This document shows, in pieces, positions 45,401 through 56,700 of a DNA stretch of 64,000 nucleotides. The DNA comes from Rutstroemia sp. NJR-2017a BVV2 (Eukaryota > Ascomycota > Leotiomycetes > Helotiales > Rutstroemiaceae): the NCBI GenBank assembly GCA_002946415.1, contig NJPS01000022.1, positions 124,001 to 188,000 of the forward strand, written 5' to 3'. The first letter of the stretch is position 1, and each line of letters starts with the position of its first letter. A program made the translations under genes and the position numbers. The notes beneath the pieces are model-generated. The model was given only the letters and a program-made list of their open reading frames with translations. It searched no databases and had not been told where the DNA came from.

Positions 45401-46331
45401 GACCTCTCCTGATCGCTCAGGCTCTGATGCTTCTGGACGCTCCAAGAGTCGCAATGGTCGGTACAGAGATGATCTCGCGAAAGCAATGGCTGAAGGTACC
45501 GGAACCTCCAGCCAAAGTGTGATCGAGGACCTTCAAAGCGCTCGACTCAAGCTCAAACCCACAGCCACAGGACTTTCTACAGGCTCATCCCCAGGTGTAT
45601 CACCGGGTTTATCTCCTGGAATTGGCCAGGCATCTCCGCTTCCTTCCCCATCTATGGGCGGCAGACCCCGGAGTAACAGCAAAGCAAATAATGCTGGCTA
45701 TTTTGATCCCCAGAGAATGCAAGCTCTTCAAACAGGAGATGCATTGGATTTGGGCATATCTCCTAGACCATCTCCAGTTACACCATTTTCTGTTAATTCT
45801 ACACCATCTTTGGTCGCACATTCACCAGTTGACTCCCGATCTACAACTCCAACGACCCAAGGATTTCAGCCCAACAATCGAGCCATGATGGCCGGACGCA
45901 AGAAGTCTGTCACCAAGTCTGAAATCTCAGAGCCGACGTTCATATCATCCACGTCGAGGGTGTCCACAATCGATCTTCCACCTGGATCGTCTCTTCAAAA
46001 TGGCATCGATGCACCCCCGATTCCACCTGTCAATCCCCGCAGACGTCAGACCCGAGCCATGTTTGGCGCTCTGATTGGCAAGAAGGATGAATATGAGGAG
46101 ATGCATTCCTTACCAGATGCAACTCAATCTACAGAGGAAATGAGCACATTTTCTGCTGATGAAGAATCTAAACCAAAGTCTCGTCAACGTCTAAGGAAGA
46201 GTTCCAGTGAAGGTGGGAACCTGAACGCCAAAGCGCGTCACGCTGCTTTTAATGCCCCGAGTCCAGCAATGCCAAGTTTCCCTGCTGGCGTTGGTTACTC
46301 TTCAACACCTGGAGAGGGTGGAATGTTTTAA
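42435..46331 (+). CDS. Large disordered protein of unknown function, 1298 aa
   Basis: A single uninterrupted exon. The N-terminal ~200 residues look most constrained: MNVFRRKKEAKEPTESAG, SSDDFRTSLLMNGLSARFSM, DDSVLFPKRQSR and NVLFGGRQKIYKLSTKSS. The rest is rich in Ser, Pro, Arg and Gln with short helical islands (AFQKLREKERQEWQEH, AAWEIEMEKHHARS, MKAFRQARRDAQRDRERELA). A C-terminal block contains RRRQTRAMFGALIGKKDEYE. I take it to be a conserved Pezizomycotina scaffold-type protein, from how ordered the N-terminus looks, but cannot name it. It is preceded by the longest gene-free stretch in the window. Confidence 0.85.
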   Translation: MNVFRRKKEAKEPTESAGRGSSDIESSTPTAKSSKPFRLGRKNIEPEPKVELDLENALPSSDDFRTSLLMNGLSARFSMLREQDDPNSKIGKASDDSVLFPKRQSRMNDFNFQAHNLSDIAEVSSMHGSVRPPFSFSKTDLSADGYGTDDDSIYTGSIMSRPKPGESNVLFGGRQKIYKLSTKSSGKGSGEGGGMGGRALYDNDVSQSAFQKLREKERQEWQEHNDDDDDNANTSAEISRPGSPSLAGYNRNRETSSTTSSGPTNARMSTAATSVTSQRTPSLSGSHTPISAGGSASERSATKTRRLYETGLDQHLHEQQHSTMNRIDTLTRQRNMGAQTPPLGMHSPTSATSSNAFDRWDRQPILAKGSMPNLRAASPPPNTSALSGFDFGVKSNNLTVETKFGYSVPPLSPPVSENDDNSAQPVQTSEKSKNEVPGVDGARSSQAQDENRQPERDVQVPHGRETPTFRKHPPPGVFVPRQQPGLRTRTDSSATADSSQTQSPVRRHFPPRDRLPDVPSSKQRIGLPESPRAGPGSFQRLPNSNFPRSPSSPEHATKPPTGGRPWGLPQPRSFPNLKYRNGPSSGQQSPETQRSETPQQAPEPESPQQRSPSPSSPTVLEIKTTPPADDDVAAEPPADSPTLPGLSGMVRQHLRSDSNGSSIYNIPYYEPHIPSDPVEPSSPIVFNTNGNPWDINDWDQDTQDDTKTSFESTTSSLTKVNSALPAPLAVKPNVPESLPEENVKAAWEIEMEKHHARSGSSATQKEQEDFKNELASRRRQVQENLKHLNEPGSSKSDQESSRSNPLGLLKAKTSFGSLGMKQKEAVGQSKAMRMIGMGSQPTHNGPMPVKNGIDENSWKKEEEEMLRNVPGGSTPPQMKAFRQARRDAQRDRERELAMRHKKMGGEFNDVNWSNQRRGDPRQGQDPRQVHDPRLQGPAIHGHPPNMGLRQRAPSRERKPPPMSHAPRNPNRESKGSIATSNSGSRPPSRTSPDRSGSDASGRSKSRNGRYRDDLAKAMAEGTGTSSQSVIEDLQSARLKLKPTATGLSTGSSPGVSPGLSPGIGQASPLPSPSMGGRPRSNSKANNAGYFDPQRMQALQTGDALDLGISPRPSPVTPFSVNSTPSLVAHSPVDSRSTTPTTQGFQPNNRAMMAGRKKSVTKSEISEPTFISSTSRVSTIDLPPGSSLQNGIDAPPIPPVNPRRRQTRAMFGALIGKKDEYEEMHSLPDATQSTEEMSTFSADEESKPKSRQRLRKSSSEGGNLNAKARHAAFNAPSPAMPSFPAGVGYSSTPGEGGMF

Positions 46332-47021
46332 GTTCACTTAATTTGGAGATTGCCCTTCACCCATATCCTGGATCAATTTTAATTTTTATCTTGTTTGTCA
46401 TATAATGTTTTACATGAGCTCTTCGCTAAGTACACCTGCCTTGCGGTTATCAAAAATGGAAAGGGTAATCTGGAGTTCAAGAGTGAGTTTTTATGTGGGC
46501 TGAACACGATCATTCCGCTCTCACATCTCGAAATTGGAATATGGGCTTTCTGGCTGGTGGTATAAATGTAGCATATAGGGTACTTGATGGCGCAGCGGGA
46601 CTGGGTTGTCAAGGAATGGTGTGTGGGTGTTTTAAAGGTTTATGGACGGGAGGGAACTGGTCCAGTGTATTGTATATGGTAGAGCTCATGTACTAAACAT
46701 TTGAGCCTTCATTGAATTGAACACTATAAATAAATTTTACTTGCCTGTCGCTATGAGTGATCCAATTGAGTGTCTAATGATGCTATAAAATTATTGGAAA
46801 ATGGTAAACTATAGATACCCATTAACAGTCTTGATTGGTGGTTGATCCACTGAAAGGGGGGCCGCCAAGGCTGGGGTAGTTTGATATCAGAGGCCTGTTC
46901 GCTAAGACAAGCTGGCATCTTGAAGTTCACCCCACGGCTGTCTCAAGCTCTCAAAAGAACAGTGATTTGACTTCCTTCGTGGAACACAACACGCACACAG
47001 AAAGGCCAAAAACGAATTACC
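46332..47021. other. Intergenic region
   Basis: This 690-bp stretch has AT-rich 3' flank near 46370-46400 and 46720-46830. The GTB1 promoter lies in its right part. No gene or RNA is supported. Confidence 0.4.
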
Positions 47022-48880
47022 ATGGTGGCAACAAAGGCACTGGTGCTTCTAAGCACATTGTCTACTTCTGTTTTGGCAGCAGAAGCTTCAAGACCAAGAG
47101 GTGTCGGTCCGGAATGTAGGTGTTCATCTTATCAATCCCATTGAGCTTAATTGAGAGCTGTACAAATGCCATAACGCAGAGTATAATAAGAATTGGGAAG
47201 CTAATTGTATGTCAACCAATTACAGTTGCAAAATTCTACAAATCCACAGATAAATTCACATGTCTCTCGAATCCTTCCATCACAATCAGCGTCTCCAAGA
47301 TCAACGACGATTACTGCGACTGCCCAGATGGCTCAGACGAACCTGGCACCGCAGCTTGCACATATCTTTCTGAATTGTCACCGCCGCAGCCGCTGAGCGG
47401 TACCGCGGGCGCCGGTCCTGGCGCGTACAACACCACGCTTGCGCTGCCGGGGTACTATTGTAAGAATAAGGGCCATATACCGGGGTATGTGCCGTTTACA
47501 TATGTGAATGATGGCGTGTGCGATTATGAACTGTGCTGCGATGGGAGCGATGAGTGGGAGGGGGTGGGCGGGACAAAGTGCGAGGATAAATGTAAGGAGA
47601 TCGGGAAGGAGTGGAGGAGATTGGATGACATTAAGACGAGGAATGCGATGAAGGCGGCGAAGAGGAGGGAGGAACTGGTTAAAGAGGCGCAGACGCTGCG
47701 GGCGGGGGTTGAGGAGAGTATTTCGAGGGTGCAGCAGGAGATTAAGACGTTGGAGGGGAAGGAGGAGGAGTTGAAGAAGAAGTATGAGGAGGTGGAGAGG
47801 AGGGAGAGAGGTAGGGTGGTGAAGAGTGAGGGGAAGATTAGCAAGGCGGCGATTTTGGCAGGGATGGCGAAGAATAGAGTGGAGGAGTTGAGGGAGTCGT
47901 TGGTGGGGTTGGTGCAGAAGAGGAGTGCGTTGAAGAAGAAGGTGGAGGAGTTGGAGGCTATTTTGTCGACGTTTAAGGAGGAGTATAATCCTAACTTTAA
48001 CGATGAGGGTGTGAAGAGAGCTGTTAAAGCTTGGGAGGATTATGCAGCTAAGAAGGATGCTGATGGGCAAGATAATGCTGCTGAAGAGCGCGACTTGGAA
48101 GACATCGCAAAGCCAGAAAATGATGGTATTGAATGGGAAGAATGGGAAAAAGCAGAAGAAGAAAGCGACGTTGAAACTCGTAAGCACCCTTTCACCTGAT
48201 GATACACCCCTTCATTACTAACAACCCCAGTATACAAATTCGAAGAATACCTCCCCGTCTCCATCCGCGAATGGGTCCACCAAAAACTCACCGACCTCCG
48301 CATCCTGCTCGTCGAAAACGGCGTCCTAGCCGACAACGCCAACTCAGGCAGCGAATCCAAGAGCGTAATCGACGCGCGCACCGCCTACCAATCCGTCAGC
48401 GACGACCTCGGCATCAAGCAAAAGACGCTCGCGGACTCGCAATCCGATCTCGAGAAGGACTACGGCCCCGACGACGTCTTCCGCGCCCTGAAAGGCACGT
48501 GTGTGTCGAAAGACAGCGGCGAATACGACTACGAGCTGTGCTGGATGGAGAAGACGTCGCAGAAATCGAAAAAGGGAGGCGGAAATACGGGGATGGGCAA
48601 TTTTGTGCGCTTTGGACGGTTGGAGGTGGATGAGGAGGTCGGGGCGGATGGGAAGGGGCTGGGGAAGGGGGAGAGGATGACGCTGGTTTTTGAGAATGGT
48701 CAACATTGCTGGAATGGACCGAATCGTGCGACGACGGTGGTGTTGGGGTGTGCGGAGCAGGATGAGATTTGGAAGGTGGTGGAGCAGGAGAAGTGTATTT
48801 ATAGGATGGATGTGGGGACGCCGGCGGCGTGTGAGAAGGTGGAGAAGAAGGGGCAAGGGGAGAAGAAGGATGAGTTGTAG
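47022..48880 (+). CDS. Glucosidase II beta subunit (three exons)
   Basis: The exons are 47022-47115, 47226-48179 and 48231-48880, both junctions in phase 1, giving 565 aa. Residues 1-20 form a signal peptide (MVATKALVLLSTLSTSVLAA). Then come the conserved RGVGPEFAKFYKS start and two LDL-receptor-type repeats (DDYCDCPDGSDEPGTAAC; DGVCDYELCCDGSDEW). A long charged coiled coil spans about 165-290, and an acidic stretch ends EWEEWEKAEEESD. The C-terminal mannose-6-phosphate-receptor homology domain contains GTCVSKDSGEYDYELCWMEK, GQHCWNGPNRATTVVLGCAE and CIYRMDVGTPAAC. The protein ends in KDEL, an ER retention signal. The beta subunit retains the catalytic alpha subunit in the ER and recognises N-glycan mannose, so glucoses 2 and 3 can be trimmed in glycoprotein folding control. 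Confidence 0.93.
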
Positions 48881-49216
48881 GGAGATGGATAGATTAGACT
48901 TCCGTTTTGCGGTTGAGAGGTGTGGTGATCTGTGGTTAAATGGATGTACAGTATACTAGGTCAATGAGGACTTGCGTTATATAGACCTTTTGCTTGAATA
49001 CAGCAGAGAATCACTTTTGGCCTTGTTTAATATATACCTGTAGCGATCAAATACCAGTGCTTAAAGGACAAATTACTCTCTTTATATATATTGGTATCTG
49101 ATATACATTCATATCTCAAAGATTACTCCAAACGCCGCGCTCTTCCCTTTTCCCATTTCACCTCTCCCATTCAATGCGATCCCATCGATCCAGCCTACTC
49201 TCAGTACAAACACACC
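48881..49216. other. Convergent 3' region between the glucosidase II beta and RTF2 genes
   Basis: A short (336 bp) AT-rich spacer between two converging stop codons. No other feature. Confidence 0.45.
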
Positions 49217-50209
49217 CTAAGCTTTCTTATTAGGCATAGAAAATCCCCTCGTCATGAAATCCCCTCCTTTCTGCTGATGCGCGTTATACCCCGTATTCGA
49301 AAACAAGCTCTTGAGATTCTCGTTCATGCCGAGTTTCCGTCGCTTGTTACGCTCTTCTTGCTCGTCGAGCACTTTGGCGGTTAGGTTTGCCGTCGAGGCA
49401 TTCTTGATTCCTGTTGAGGCGGTCTTAATTCCGGAGGGTGTTGGGGTTGAGGTGCCGTTTGTGGATTGCGGTGCTGATGAGGTTTCTTGGGTTTGGGATT
49501 TTGGTTTCTCGGGTCCAGCATCCACAGTACTCCTCTCTTCAATCTCAGCACCATCTAGCTTCCTCTTCTCTCCCCTCTCCTTTTCCTTCTTTTTCTTCTT
49601 CTCCCCAGGCGCCTTCTTCCCCGAATGCGTCAACCCCTTCTCCTTCAACGCCTTCATCCGCTCCTCCAATTTCCCCTTTTCCTCCTTCCCTAACGGTAAT
49701 ATCGCAATCACATTCTCCGCCTCATAGCCTGTCCCGCACTCTACACACACTCTATCGCCTTTCAATTCCCGGATCGCAGTCTCGGAAAATGCGTGCCCGC
49801 AGGGAACCAGGTACACGGCTTTGGTGTGTGCACCGAGCTCCTTGCTCGTTATAGGGCAGATTTTCTTGGCTTCTTCTCCTGCTACTCCTCCCTCTTTCGC
49901 AGTGGTGAATTTCACTTCGACGATGTCCCGGAGTCCTTTGATATGTGGTGGGAGGGAGGACGCAGATTTCTCCTCGGGAGAATCAGCGGAAGGGAGCAGG
50001 TGCTCGAGAATAGTATCTTTATTGTAGAGCGTGCCGAGGCAGTCGGAAACAATGGGCGCGCGCAGAGGCGTGTTGGATAGGGGACAGTAGGTCCAGGCGT
50101 GGGTTTGCGCTTCCAGTTGAGTGGCTTTGAGCTCCGAGGTGGAGGGGTTGCGGGCGGCGGATTTGACAAGCTCGCGCCGGGTGGGAATGCTGCCGCCGTC
50201 GTTTCCCAT
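49217..50209 (-). CDS. RTF2: Replication termination factor 2 family protein
   Basis: A single-exon 330-aa protein starting MGNDGGSIPTRRELVKSA. It carries the two-part Rtf2 RING-like region: WTYCPLSNTPLRAPIVSDCL with GTLYNKDTILEHLL, then KKICPITSKELG, YLVPCGHAFSETAIRELK and VCVECGTGYEAENVIAILP. The C-terminal third is a Lys-rich basic segment and a Ser/Thr-rich tail that ends RKLGMNENLKSLFSNTGYNA and KGGDFMTRGFSMPNKKA. In fission yeast Rtf2 acts at stalled replication forks and also affects splicing; vertebrate RTF2 is a proteasome-controlled fork factor. The frame extends upstream to 50440, but this ATG matches the conserved family start. Confidence 0.92.
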   Translation of the reverse strand: MGNDGGSIPTRRELVKSAARNPSTSELKATQLEAQTHAWTYCPLSNTPLRAPIVSDCLGTLYNKDTILEHLLPSADSPEEKSASSLPPHIKGLRDIVEVKFTTAKEGGVAGEEAKKICPITSKELGAHTKAVYLVPCGHAFSETAIRELKGDRVCVECGTGYEAENVIAILPLGKEEKGKLEERMKALKEKGLTHSGKKAPGEKKKKKEKERGEKRKLDGAEIEERSTVDAGPEKPKSQTQETSSAPQSTNGTSTPTPSGIKTASTGIKNASTANLTAKVLDEQEERNKRRKLGMNENLKSLFSNTGYNAHQQKGGDFMTRGFSMPNKKA

Positions 50210-50736
50210 TGTGGTTTCTTTTCTTTTCTTTTCGTTCTCGGAGGTGGCAATTGGGGGAATGGGGAACAAGGTGCGGGATAATTGAATTGGCGGATGGGAT
50301 GGAATATGCGATTGGTGAGGTGGATGCGTGTAAACAGTTGAAGGCGAAAGGCGTAAGAAAAAGAAAGCGGTCTTGAGGATAAGGCTGTTATCGCGCCCAC
50401 TAATCCAACCACAGCTTAGCTGCTTACTCGAAAACCTCACAGAACTCCCGTCAGCCGCCTATTGGCTAACCTTACTTTAGAGCTCAAGGCGAAAGAGCCG
50501 ACCGCCTACCTACCTTGCCCTGCTATGCTAGAGAGGTACTATTAAATCCACAACCCGCGACACAACTAACAGACAAACAACGTCAAGTTGAAGCTACAAC
50601 GCAGGGAAAGCTGTGTTGGTGCGGGATGGAGCGCGCATAAAGGCTTTTCTCTTCTTCTTTTTTGTGAGATTTAATTTAAAGATTTTAAGAGAGCGAAGAG
50701 ATAATTAGGAAAGGAAAGGAAGGATAGAGAGAAAGG
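50210..50736. promoter_or_regulatory. Divergent promoter region between RTF2 and TOR
   Basis: Only 527 bp separate the two divergent starts, so both promoters share it. No specific operator can be assigned. A purine-rich leader (AAAGGAAAGGAAGGATAGAG) directly precedes the TOR ATG. Confidence 0.5.
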
Positions 50737-53700
50737 ATGTCACAACAATCTACGCAGGCGTTTGATGCGCTGAATCGCATTGTGGTGGATTTGAGATCGA
50801 GGTAGGTTTTGCCTGGGGTTGTGGAGGAGATGAGAAGGGATGTACGGATTGAAGTGGTGGCTAATATGTTGGATCTGTAGGAGTGACGAAACACGACGGA
50901 AGGCAGCTTTGGATTTGAGGGAATTGGTGGAGGTTACTTGTAGAGGTAAGGATATCCCATTTGCACCCTTTTATAGCAAGCTTCTTTATGGGCTGGCAGC
51001 GAAATGAAGCAACTATATTAATAACCACCCATCATTACAGATCTGCCACAAGAACGCTTCCTCGAACTCTACAATGTCGTTAACAGTAAGATCACGGGCC
51101 TCATCAGCCACGGCGGAGACGTCGAACGAACCGGAGGCATCTATGCCGTTGACGCGCTGGTCGATTTCGAAGGAATAGATGTCGGACAACGAGTCACCCG
51201 CTTTGGACAATCGCTCCGCTTCGTCCTGCGCGGCAAGGATCTCGTACCTATGCAGCCCGCTGCCGTCGCGTTAGGCAAGATGTGCCGACCGGGTGGCTCG
51301 CTCGTATCGGATTTGGTAGAGAGCGAGGTCAAGACGGCGCTGGAATGGCTGCAGTCGGATCGCATCGAAGAGCGTCGATACAGCGCGGTTCTGGTGCTGA
51401 GAGAGCTGGGCAGGAATTCCCCGACGCTGGTGTATGCGTTTGTGGGGTTGATCTTTGATCAGATTTGGGTGGGGTTGAGGGATCAGAGGTTGCTGATTAG
51501 ACAGACGGCCGCGGAGGCGATTAGTGCTTGTTTTCAGATCATTAGAGAGAGAGACCAGACGCTGCGACAGACGTGGCAGGCGAAGATCTATGATGAAGCT
51601 GTGCAGGGCGTGCGGCAGGGCTCGGTGGAATTTATCCATGGGTCTTTACTGGTCATCAAGGAACTCCTCCAACAGGGTGGTATGTTCATGCATGAGCATT
51701 ACCAGGAGGTGTGCGAGATTGTCTTCAGACACAAGGATCATCGGGATGTCCAGATTCGCAAAACGGTTGTCATGCTAATACCGGAACTGGCAAACTACTC
51801 GCCAACGGAATTCGCGCAGTCCTATTTGCATAAGTTTATGGTTTTCCTTTCGGGTATGCTGAAGAAGGATAAGGATCGGAATGATGCGTTCTTGGCGATT
51901 GGAAATATTGCAAATGCGGTTAAGAGTGCGATTGCGCCGTACTTGGATGGCGTGCTGATTTATGTTAGGGAGGGGTTGTCGTTGAAATCGTGAGTGGCCT
52001 CGAGAAAAAATGTCAAGGACTTTACTGATATGATATAGGAGACGGCTCGGCACTGTCGATCCGGTTTTCGACTGCATCAGTAGATTGGCTGTTGCTGTTG
52101 GACAGACTTTAAGCAAGTATATGGAGGCACTCCTTGATCCTATATTCGCTTGCGAGCTGAGTCCCAAACTGACCCAGGCTCTTGTGGATATGGCCTTTTA
52201 TATTCCTCCTGTCAAACCTACTATTCAGGAGCGATTACTTGACATGTTGAGCAAGGTTCTTTGCGGAGAATCGTTCAAGCCACTGGGAGCTCCTACACCG
52301 AACAATATTGCGGCGGCACCTGTTGTACCGAAAGATTCGAAAGATCCACAGGCATACGAACATCGTCAGATCGAGATCAAGCTGGCTTTGAATACTTTGG
52401 GAAGCTTTGACTTTTCGGGTCATGTTCTCAATGAATTTGTTCGAGACGTCGCTATCAAATATGTGGAGGATGAGAACCCAGAGATCAGAGAAGCTGCTGC
52501 ATTGACCTGCTGTCAGCTCTATGTCAGAGATCCGATTGTCAACCAAACTAGTCACCACGCTATACAAGTCGTCAGCGAAGTTATCGAGAAGTTGCTTACG
52601 GTTGGAGTAGCTGATCCAGAAGCTAGCATTCGAAGAACTGTCCTTGCAGCACTTGATGAACGATTTGATCGTCATCTAGCCAAAGCGGAGAATATCCGCA
52701 CTTTATTCTTTGCGCTGAACGATGAGGTGTTCCAGATCCGAGAAGTTGCAATTGCGATCATTGGAAGATTGACTCATGTTAATCCCGCATATGTTATTCC
52801 TTCACTACGAAAGGTTCTCATCCAAATGCTTACGGAGCTGGAGTTCTCTGACGTGGCGAGGAACAAGGAGGAGAGTGCGAAATTGCTCAGTCTTCTTGTT
52901 CAGAACTCGCAGAGATTGATCAAGCCATATGTTGATCCAATGATCGCTGTTTTGTTACCGAAAGCACGAGACCCTAGTCCGGCTGTGGCTGCTACTATTA
53001 TGAAAGCTATTGGAGAGCTTGCTACTGTGGGTGGTGAGGATATGGTACCCTATATCAAACAGCTTATGCCGATTATTATTGAAGCTCTGCAAGATCAGAG
53101 CTCTTCTGCTAAGCGTGAAGCTGCCCTCAGAACTTTGGGCCAACTGGCGAGTAATTCTGGATATGTTATTAAGCCCTATTTGGAGTATCCTCGACTGCTG
53201 GAGATTCTACAAAATATCATCCGTGGAGAGCCACAGCGAGGACCTCTGCGACAAGAGACTATCAAACTTATGGGTATTCTTGGTGCTCTTGATCCATACA
53301 GACACCAACAGGTTGAGGAGCGCTCGCCAGAAATGCAATTGCGTCTCGAATCCAATCAAATGACTGATATTTCTCTCATGATGACGGGTCTGACGCCTTC
53401 GAACAAGGAGTATTTCCCTACCGTTGTCATCAACGCCCTGCTCAACATTTTAAAAGACCCCTCGCTTAATCAGCATCATGCAATGGTCATCGAAGCGATC
53501 ATGTCAATTTTCAGAACCTTGGGATTGGAATGTGTTTCCTTCCTTGATAAAATTATTCCCGCTTTCTTGTCGGTTATCCGGACATCTCCTGCGAATCGTT
53601 TGGAGTCATATTTTAGCCAGTTGAGTCTTTTGGTTACGATTGTGAGACAGCATATCAGAAACTACTTGCCGGATATTGTCACTGTGCTTCAGGAGTTCTG

Positions 53701-56700
53701 GAATGCAAGTCCGGCACTTCAGGCTAATATTCTCCAATTGGTTGAGGCCATTTCGAGGTCTCTTGAGGGCGAATTTAAGATCTATCTGGCTGGGCTTTTG
53801 CCTTTGATGCTAGGTGTCCTAGAAAAGGATACTTCGACTAGACGATTGCCTTCAGAGCGTGTTCTTCATGCTTTCTTGGTCTTCGGATCGAGTGCCGAGG
53901 AATACATGCACCTGATTGTTCCGGTCATCGTCAGCGTCTTTGAGAAGCCACAACAACCATCTTTCATCCGAAAGGCGGCAATTGAGACCATTGGCAAGAT
54001 CTCGAGACAGGTCAACCTTAATGATTATGCTTCTAAGATCATTCATCCACTTTCAAGAGTCCTGGCTGGTAGCGATAGTTCATTGAGATTAGCATCGCTA
54101 GATACTCTCTGTGCGTTGATCTTCCAACTCGGAAAGGACTATCTTCATTTTGCGGGAACGATTAACAAAGTCCTTAATACTCACCAAATCCAGCATCAAA
54201 ACTACGAGCTGTTGGTTGGGAAGCTGCAGAAGGGTGAAGTTTTACCACAAGATCTGAGTGCTGAGGAACGTTACATGAATCAATCTGATGAGGTTGATTT
54301 CTCGGATGTCTCGAACAAGAAGCTCGATTCTAATCCGGTTCATTTGAAAGCTGCTTGGGATGCGACTGGTAGATCAACAAAGGAAGATTGGCAGGAATGG
54401 ATGCGCAAATTTAGTGCGTCGGTCTTGCTGGAGTCGCCAAATCATGCTTTGAGATCGTGTGCACAGTTGGCCTCAGTTTATCCACCGCTGGCAAGGGAGT
54501 TGTTTAATTCGGCCTTCGTCTCTTGTTGGGGAGAGTTGTTTGAGGGCTATCAGGTAAGACGTTTTATCTGAATCAAACTATCCAGCGGCATGCTAACCTA
54601 TTATTTTAGGATGACTTGATTCAAAACATTGAGCTGGCCATTAGATCCCCTCATGTTACACCTGATTTGTTGGGTATATTACTCAATCTCGCCGAATTCA
54701 TGGAGCACGATGATAAAGCTCTGCCGATCGATATCCGCGTCCTCGGTCGTGAAGCTGGTAGATGTCATGCTTGGGCGAAGGCTCTACATTACAAGGAACT
54801 TGAATTCTGTCAAGATCAAACCAGTGGAGCGGTCGAGGCGTTGATTCAGATCAACAACCAGTTGCAGCAGTACGATGCAGCCATTGGTATCTTGCGGAAG
54901 GCACAACTTTACAAAGATGGCATCCAACTTCGCGAGACATGGTTTGAGAGACTCGAGCGATGGGAGGAAGCTTTGGAGTTCTACCAGAGACGTGAAATGG
55001 ACTTCCCTGATCAAGCAGAGACCTTTGATGTCATCATGGGTAAGATGAGATGTCTCCACGCTCTTGGAGAATGGGAGTCGTTGTCTACCTTGGCGCAGGA
55101 CAAGTGGCACACTTCTACCTTGGAAATCAAGAGAGCCATTGCACCACTTGCTACAGCGGCTGCCTGGGGTCTCGGAAAATGGGACCTTATGGATGATTAT
55201 CTCAGTGTGATGAAGAGCCATACACCTGATCGATCCTTCTTCGGTGCGATCCTTGCTTTACATCGCAACCAATTCCGGGAATCTGCGCTTTATATCCAGA
55301 AAGCAAGAGAGGGATTGGACACGGAGTTGAGTGCTTTGGTCGGCGAGTCTTACAACAGAGCATATACCGTCGTGGTTCGTGTACAGATGCTTGCAGAGTT
55401 AGAAGAACTCATCATCTACAAGCAAAGTAACAACAATCCGGCCAAGCAAGAAGTTATGCGACGAACGTGGGAGACTCGTTTGCTTGGTTGCCAGCGAAAT
55501 GTCGAGGTTTGGCAACGAATGCTCAAACTTAGGGCGCTAGTTATTACGCCAACTGAGAATATGCAGATGTCTATCAAGTTTGCAAATCTATGCAGAAAGT
55601 CCGGTCGCATGGGCTTGGCTGAGAAGACTCTTAAGACACTGATGGGTGGTGATGAGAGCCTTGATGTGGTGCTTCCGGCTACGGAGAAGGGAGATTACCG
55701 CCGAAGTAGATTTTCGAACAAGAACATTGAGGCGCCTGTTCAGTATGCGATTCTGAAGTTCCAGTGGGCTGTTGGCAAGCAATCGCAGGCGTTGGAGGCA
55801 CTCAAAGCGTTCACAAGTGGATTGGCCGATAAGTTACAGCAAGCACAGATGGCTACCCAGGGACCAAATGGAGAAATGCACGCTATTAATGGTATCAACG
55901 GCACTGCTATGACCAACGGCAACGGCTATACCAACGGCACCGGCGCCCACGCTCATAGCCTTCTTACACCGAAGGGTATTGCTGAGCATACCACTCTTCT
56001 CGCTAGATGTTGCTTGAAACAAGGAGAGTGGCAGGTTGCGCAGAAGAACGGTGATTGGCAGTATGATCATGTTGATGATGTCCTCGCTTCCTACCGTGCT
56101 GCTACTCATTTCAATCCTCAGTGGTACAAAGCATGGCACGCTTGGGCTCTGGCGAACTTTGAGATTGTTCAGGCATTTAGTACAGGTCCCGAGAGCGATA
56201 TCAATAATGTTCCCAACAGCATTATCATCGAACATGTCGTTCCTGCTGTCCGTGGTTTCTTCAAATCGATTGCTCTTTCGGCTGGTAGCTCGTTGCAGGA
56301 TACTCTACGTCTTCTCACTTTGTGGTTCGCTCATGGTGGAAGTGCTGAGGTTAATGCAGCGGTTACGGAAGGATTCTCTTCGGTTAGTGTTGATACCTGG
56401 CTGGAAGTTATTCCTCAACTTATTGCTCGTATCAACCAACCTAATACTCGGGTTCGATCTTCTATCCACAATCTTCTCGCAGATGTCGGTAGAGCGCATC
56501 CCCAAGCTTTGGTCTACCCATTGACAGTTGCGATGAAATCGGCGCCGAATACTCGTCGCTCAAGATCAGCCATGCAGATCATGGATAGCATGCGACAACA
56601 TAGTCCGAAGTTGGTCGATCAAGCCGATTTGGTCAGTAAGGAGCTCATTCGTGTTGCCGTGTTATGGCACGAACAATGGCATGAAGGTCTTGAAGAGGCT

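Noticed and set aside
47378..48187. Minus-strand 269-codon Leu/His-rich frame
   Set aside because: Antisense shadow of the coiled-coil part of the glucosidase II beta subunit.
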